A DNA stretch of 25,503 bases from Synergistaceae bacterium. GTDB lineage: Bacteria > Synergistota > Synergistia > Synergistales > Aminobacteriaceae. Where the stretch lies: contig JAFTBT010000005.1 in assembly GCA_017455085.1 (NCBI GenBank), positions 1-25,503 of the forward strand, given 5' to 3'. Shown in pieces: positions 21,292-25,503 of this stretch (position 1 is its first letter; the number at the start of each line of letters is the position of its first letter). Position numbers and translations under genes: made by a program. Below the pieces are notes generated by a model, which was not told where the DNA came from, ran no database searches, and worked only from the letters and a program-made list of their open reading frames with translations.

Positions 21292-23761
21292 AGACCTTTT
21301 CCCGACTCCGCCGGAACGTTCACCGAAGATATACGCCTACACTCTGCCAGCGCTCCCGACACACGAAGGCTGCATCAAGATCGGCTTCACCACCCGCGAC
21401 CCAGACCAGCGCATTCACGAACAGACCCGCACCGTAGGCGTAAAGCCCCGCAAGATTCTCGTACTGCCTGCGCTGAGAGCAGACGGCTCATCGTTCACGG
21501 ACCATGACGTTCACGCGGTGATGAAGGCATACGGTTTCCGCAACATGATTGACGGCGAAGGGCAAGAGTGGTTCAGGTGTACAAGGGATGACGTAATCGG
21601 CGCGGTGTGTGCAGTCAGAGACCGGACATATACCATCAGCGGGAGGGTGCATGATTTTGCGATGAGGCCAGAGCAGGAACGGGCAGTGCGGCAGACAGCG
21701 GAGTACTTTGCGAATCCGGACCGTCCGGCAAAATTTTTGTGGAACGCCAAGATGAGATTCGGGAAGACCTTTGCGGCGTATCAGCTATGCAGGCGGATGA
21801 ATCTCCGGAAGATTCTGGTCGTAACGTTCAAGCCAGCAGCAGAATCGGCATGGAGTGAGGACATCAAGACGCATAAGGATTTTGACGGCTGGGAGTTCAT
21901 CAGCAATCACGAGGCGGAACTTCAGGGCTTCAGGATGGATGACATGTACACTTTTGCGGACAAGAGCAAGCCCGTAGTGGTGTTTGGCTCGTTTCAGGAT
22001 TTGCTGGGCACGAACGCGAGCGGAGGCATCAAGGCGAAGAATGAGTTCATCCACGCGACACACTGGGACATGGCGATATTCGACGAGTACCATTTCGGAG
22101 CATGGAGGGACAACGCAAAAGGGCTGTTCAGGAATGACGAGGAGTCTGATGCTGACCCTGAAGAGGTATCTGCTGACGAGGCGGGCAGTGATGAGATTCT
22201 GCCGATAGATGCGAAGTATAGGCTGTATTTGTCTGGGACTCCCTTCCGTGCGCTGAACTCCGGAGAATTTATCGAGGAGCAAATATATAGCTGGACATAC
22301 ACGGACGAGCAGAGAGCAAAACTGACTTGGCCGGAGAGCGAGGGAGATAACCCGTATGCAGTGATGCCGAGAATGGTGCTGATGACGTACAAGATACCGG
22401 AGGACATTCGGAGTGTAGCTGCTGAAGGGGAATATGACGGGTTTGACCTGAACGAGTTTTTTGCGGCGGATGAGCGAGGTTTTAGGCATGAGGAGCATGT
22501 GTTGAGGTGGCTGCGTCTGATTCGTGGAGCGGATAAGCCATTCGAGAAAGAGGCCATGAAGCTGGGGAGTGATAAGCTGCCGCCGTTGCCGTACAGTGAT
22601 TCGCGGCTGGTGATGGCGTTGCACCATACGGTGTGGTTTTTGCCGGATGTGGACTCATGCAGAGCGATGTATGACCTGCTGAAGGGAGATGAGTACTTTG
22701 GGTATTACGGAATAGTGCTGTGTGCAGGGAGTGAGTGCGGGAACGGTGTAGACGCGTTGATGCCGGTACGTGAGGCGATGACGGATAACCCTATGGAGAC
22801 TCGGACGATTACGCTGACTTGCGGGAAGCTGTTGACGGGAGTAACTGTGCGGGCGTGGTCGGGGATATTCATGCTGAGGAACATGAAGAGTCCGGAGACG
22901 TATTTTCAGGCGGCGTTTAGGGTGCAGTCTCCGTTTGTGGTGGAGGATGACGACGGAGGGCAGGTAGTGATGAAGCGTGAGTGCTATGTGTTTGACTTTG
23001 CGCTGGACAGGGCGTTGAAGCAGGTAGCGGATTATTCGTGCAGGCTGAACATGAGCGATGATGACCCGGAGAAGAAAGCGCAGGAGTTCATGAATTTTCT
23101 GCCTGTGCTTGCGTTTGACGGGTATGGGATGCATGAGCTGGATGCTGGTGCTGTGTTGGAGTATGCGATGACGGGGATTAGCGGTGTACTGCTGGCTAGG
23201 CGTTGGAAGTCTGGGCTGCTGGTGAATGTGAATGCGGAGACGTTGGGGCGGCTGCTGACGAATGAGCGGGCGTATGAGGCAGTGAAGAAGATAACGGCGT
23301 TCCGTGCGCTGGACAGGGACATAGAGACGATAATAGCCCGTACGGAGAAGATTAACCAGTGGAAGAAGGGAGGCAAGGAGGTGGACAAGCCGAAGATTTC
23401 GGAGGAGGAGAAGAGACGCCGGAAGGAGATACAGGAGATCAAGGAAAAGCTGATGAAGTTTTTGACGAGGATACCGATTTTTATGTACCTGACGGATGAG
23501 CGGGAGCATACGTTGAGGGATATAGTGATGGAGATAAGCCCTGAGCTGTTCAAGCAGGTGACGGGTATAACGATTCAGGAGTTCGAGCTGTTGAACCGGC
23601 TGGGGTTGTTTGACGTGGAAAGGATAAACAGTGCGATTTACGGTTTCAAGTGCTATGAGGATGCGAGTCTGAGCTATACGGGGCTAACGAAGAATGAGAC
23701 GCAAGCAATTGGACTATGGGATAGAGTAGTGAAGCGAGGAGAGATTTACGAGCAGGAGTGA
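21284..23761 (+). CDS. GIY-YIG nuclease-like domain fused to superfamily 2 helicase, putative restriction subunit
   Basis: Predicted DNA-cleaving motor of the system. Residues 15-112 resemble the T5orf172/MUG113 branch of GIY-YIG nucleases: Y-A-Y at 17-19, IKIGFTTRDPDQR with Arg43, DVHAVM near 77, and EWF at 95-97. From about 125 comes a helicase: Walker A AKMRFGKT (155-162), Walker B DEYH (267-270), motif III SGTP (317-320), and second RecA domain motifs TGVTV and FQAAFR near 518-545. A highly charged, probably coiled stretch lies at about 690-726. There is no C-terminal PD-ExK nuclease as in type III Res subunits, so cleavage, if any, would fall to the GIY-YIG part. 825 residues, no disruption seen. 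It overlaps the methyltransferase gene by eight bases, consistent with one three-gene operon. Confidence 0.82.
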   Translation: MPEDLFPTPPERSPKIYAYTLPALPTHEGCIKIGFTTRDPDQRIHEQTRTVGVKPRKILVLPALRADGSSFTDHDVHAVMKAYGFRNMIDGEGQEWFRCTRDDVIGAVCAVRDRTYTISGRVHDFAMRPEQERAVRQTAEYFANPDRPAKFLWNAKMRFGKTFAAYQLCRRMNLRKILVVTFKPAAESAWSEDIKTHKDFDGWEFISNHEAELQGFRMDDMYTFADKSKPVVVFGSFQDLLGTNASGGIKAKNEFIHATHWDMAIFDEYHFGAWRDNAKGLFRNDEESDADPEEVSADEAGSDEILPIDAKYRLYLSGTPFRALNSGEFIEEQIYSWTYTDEQRAKLTWPESEGDNPYAVMPRMVLMTYKIPEDIRSVAAEGEYDGFDLNEFFAADERGFRHEEHVLRWLRLIRGADKPFEKEAMKLGSDKLPPLPYSDSRLVMALHHTVWFLPDVDSCRAMYDLLKGDEYFGYYGIVLCAGSECGNGVDALMPVREAMTDNPMETRTITLTCGKLLTGVTVRAWSGIFMLRNMKSPETYFQAAFRVQSPFVVEDDDGGQVVMKRECYVFDFALDRALKQVADYSCRLNMSDDDPEKKAQEFMNFLPVLAFDGYGMHELDAGAVLEYAMTGISGVLLARRWKSGLLVNVNAETLGRLLTNERAYEAVKKITAFRALDRDIETIIARTEKINQWKKGGKEVDKPKISEEEKRRRKEIQEIKEKLMKFLTRIPIFMYLTDEREHTLRDIVMEISPELFKQVTGITIQEFELLNRLGLFDVERINSAIYGFKCYEDASLSYTGLTKNETQAIGLWDRVVKRGEIYEQE

Positions 23762-23820
23762 ATGCGTAATCAAAATGGGCAGTTTTTGACAAGACAATGT
23801 GCGAAAATGTGTGCAGGTTA

Positions 23821-24966
23821 TCAAGATATCCACTTTCTGACAGTGAGAGCTATAGAGCTTGTTATTTTGCCTTGAGTACTTGCACGAGCTGATTTAGTAT
23901 CTTTGTAGTCTTTCTGATGCAGGAGATTTTCTGCGTCCTGAGTAAGTTTATCGAGAAACAGCAGATCAATAACTCTGTGAATATTCTCGATTGATGTGTA
24001 GTGCATTCCTCCGGAGTGGCAGATATCTGGGTTGAGTGTACCCTCAAAGACTGCGCCGAAGATAGGGGGGCTGATTTCGTTCCACCTGAAGCGCGCCATA
24101 TCATCAACGATAATGCTTATGATTTCGCCGTCAAGTTTTGGGAGATCTATATTGCGGTCATGGAAGAGTCCGCCGTTGACGTAATGAAACGCGGCCAAGT
24201 CATCATCAAGATATGGGTCTCTGTTTTCTGGCTTAGTGTCAAGAATCCTGAACAGCTCAATGAGTGAGGTGCGTGCGGTTGAAGAATGAGTCTTGAGGAA
24301 ATCCGTGAACTGTCCGGTGGAGAATATGCCTGATTTTTCCGCATAGAGCAGGAAGACGACTCTGACGCAGAATATGTTTAGCGAGCGTTTGGATTCGTCA
24401 TCCTTAGGGTTGATGTTTTTCTTGAGGATGGAGTCGTAGAGTTTTCCGACTAGTTCACTGGCCTCAACGGACATATCGAGTTCGCGTATTTCTCTGGGTG
24501 ACTGAGCTGTTTTGTCGATGAGGAATGCGAGCTTGCGGGACTCTTTGGCGAGATTCGAGAGCAGAATAATTTCGGGCGGAGCTTTGGGGGATCTCCATGT
24601 CGTGGACTCTGATTTCTCGGAAGTTGCAGACGATTATGAATCTGCCTTTTTGTGAGCGTGGCAGCCAGTCGTAATAGCGTTTGGCTGCTCAAACAGAGTA
24701 GCAAGTGTTCCGTCTGATTGTTTGGCCTGAGCGTCAAGATTGATGTCCGGGCTTTTCTGCTCAATGATGATTCCGGTTGAGGGGATATATCCGTCAATGA
24801 AGCTCTTGTGTTTAAGCTCAACGGTTTTTTCGAACTGAATTAATGTCTCTGGTTTTTCAATGTCTAGAACATCATGTAGCAGGCCGTTCCAGAAAGATTG
24901 AGTGCTGCTTTTTTCGTTGCCGTCAAAGCTGATCCACTGTTGAACGAATTGCTAAATATCCGCCAT
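23821..24966 (-). pseudogene. Inactivated MmeI-like type IIL restriction-modification enzyme
   Basis: On the complement, AGGAGG (24974-24979) and ATG (24966) are intact, but codon 5 is TAG (24952-24954). The frame then reads QFVQQWISFDGNEKSS..., with a PD-ExK-type nuclease motif, FIDGYIPSTGIIIEQKS. A one-base loss between 24684 and 24685 shifts into a frame reading KRYYDWLPRSQKGRF and FREIRVHDME. A second shift in the G run at 24586-24590 restores a third frame reading PPEIILLSNLAKESRK and running on to the ORF from 24474 (MSVEASELVGKLY). The helical linker shows PPIFGAVFEGTLNP and GGMHYTSIENIHRVIDLLF. The protein stops at 23821 just before the expected methyltransferase motif I, and the whole methylase and recognition half is missing. 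MmeI-like enzymes are single polypeptides of roughly 900-1,100 residues. It faces the three-gene operon tail to tail. Confidence 0.85.
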
Positions 24967-25269
24967 AATGCGACCTCCTAAAGTGTGGGATGAAGATATA
25001 TTAGTTTTTGTGAACCCATTTCGCAATCACAAACACCCTCCGTAATTTCACAGCTTTCCCAAAATTTCACGACACCCTAAGTAACCTAACAGCCCGTATT
25101 GCACTTCACAACACCATTCATGACATCTCAGTCCCTACAAGATTTTGCAACTCCTCCAAAACTTCGCACCAAATTCACGAAAAACTTTCACCCATTCCAC
25201 GAAAAAAACCTATTCATCACAATATCAAGCCTTACAGCAACGAGATTTGCAGACAGAAAAATTAATTTG
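24967..25269 (+). other. G-poor intergenic stretch upstream of the rRNA promoter
   Basis: No gene is seen. From about 25010 to 25240 the plus strand is rich in A and C and nearly free of G, with recurring short words such as TTCAC and CACGAAAAA. The base composition is unlike the neighbouring coding regions. Confidence 0.5.
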
Positions 25270-25297
25270 TTGACAAATAAGAAAACTAGCGTATAAT
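25270..25297 (+). promoter_or_regulatory. rRNA operon promoter
   Basis: Consensus TTGACA (25270-25275) and TATAAT (25292-25297) with a 16-base spacer, about 170 bases before the 16S gene. The strongest promoter match in the window. The leader between 25298 and 25469 holds no obvious gene. Confidence 0.9.
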
Positions 25298-25469
25298 TTC
25301 ACTCGTTGCGCTTGAGAGAGCCAAGAGTTCAAGAGAGAACGAAGGCTACAAAGCAAGACACCAGCGGAGATTATGAAGTACTCCGAGTAAATTGACAGAG
25401 TAAGAATACAGATGAGATGTAAGTTTTTGAATTGCGAGCGACAAGCCAAAGTTTCAAATCTCACAAGTT

Positions 25470-25503
25470 TTAACTGAGAGTTTGATCCTGGCTCAGGATA
25501 AAC
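25470..25503 (+). rRNA. rrs: 16S ribosomal RNA, 5' end (partial)
   Basis: The universal bacterial 16S start AGAGTTTGATCCTGGCTCAG lies at 25477-25496, corresponding to E. coli positions 8-27. The mature 5' end is therefore near 25470. The gene runs off the window. Confidence 0.97.

Noticed and set aside
21785..23509. Two long open frames (about 280 codons each) antisense to the helicase gene
   Set aside because: Their products are rich in Arg, His, Leu and Gln as expected for mirror frames of a strongly biased gene. They have no domains or ribosome sites, and the sense frame is clearly coding.
24450..24821. A 123-codon open frame on the minus strand
   Set aside because: Ser/Pro/Leu-rich shadow frame across the dead MmeI-like gene. 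The true frames on either side show recognisable family residues.
25392..25397. Second rRNA promoter (TTGACA)
   Set aside because: No acceptable -10 box lies 16-18 bases downstream.

Overview
The window looks like a chromosomal segment of a Gram-negative bacterium. It carries an outer-membrane polysaccharide export pair, a lipoprotein and several proteins with cleavable signal peptides. Base composition is near balanced. Gene content (TGS-type nucleoside kinase, anaerobic-style cobalamin genes, STAS-kinase fusion, decayed beta-helix adhesin) would suit a host-associated anaerobe, perhaps Synergistota, but nothing here fixes the taxon. The 16S gene that begins at the right edge would settle it.

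Left part (about 85-3319): a nucleoside kinase is translationally coupled to a compact type II restriction-modification pair, a beta-class DNA methyltransferase and a BglII/BstYI-family endonuclease with the full D-x8-E-x-Q active site. Next (3328-9241) come a secreted SH3-like protein and a scattered cobalamin set: cbiB, an L-threonine-phosphate decarboxylase-like aminotransferase, and a cobyric acid synthase that has lost its glutaminase domain. The set is interrupted by a tyrosine-phosphatase-like lipoprotein and a STAS-kinase fusion. A 44-bp tandem repeat (A-B-B-A) derived from the 3' end of cbiB sits between the first two cobalamin genes.

Middle part (9195-17814): on the minus strand, purB, a glycosyltransferase and miaB form an operon with overlapping starts and stops. 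Diverging from purB on the plus strand is a YjbH-like outer-membrane protein, a large SLBB/Wza-like export protein and a small DUF4177-like secreted protein.

Right part (17833-25503): tRNA-Pro(GGG) with its own promoter and terminator marks the start of an accessory stretch that runs to the rRNA operon promoter. It holds a decayed adhesin remnant with at least four in-frame stops, an intact three-gene restriction-modification-like system (a SAM-fold protein without a catalytic motif, an Eco57I-like adenine methyltransferase, and a GIY-YIG plus superfamily 2 helicase fusion), and a dead MmeI-like type IIL enzyme on the opposite strand. With the BglII-type pair at the left, the window carries two apparently intact restriction-modification systems and one dead one. 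The three-gene system is the best candidate for an under-described system, and the glutaminase-less CobQ is the best enzymological oddity.
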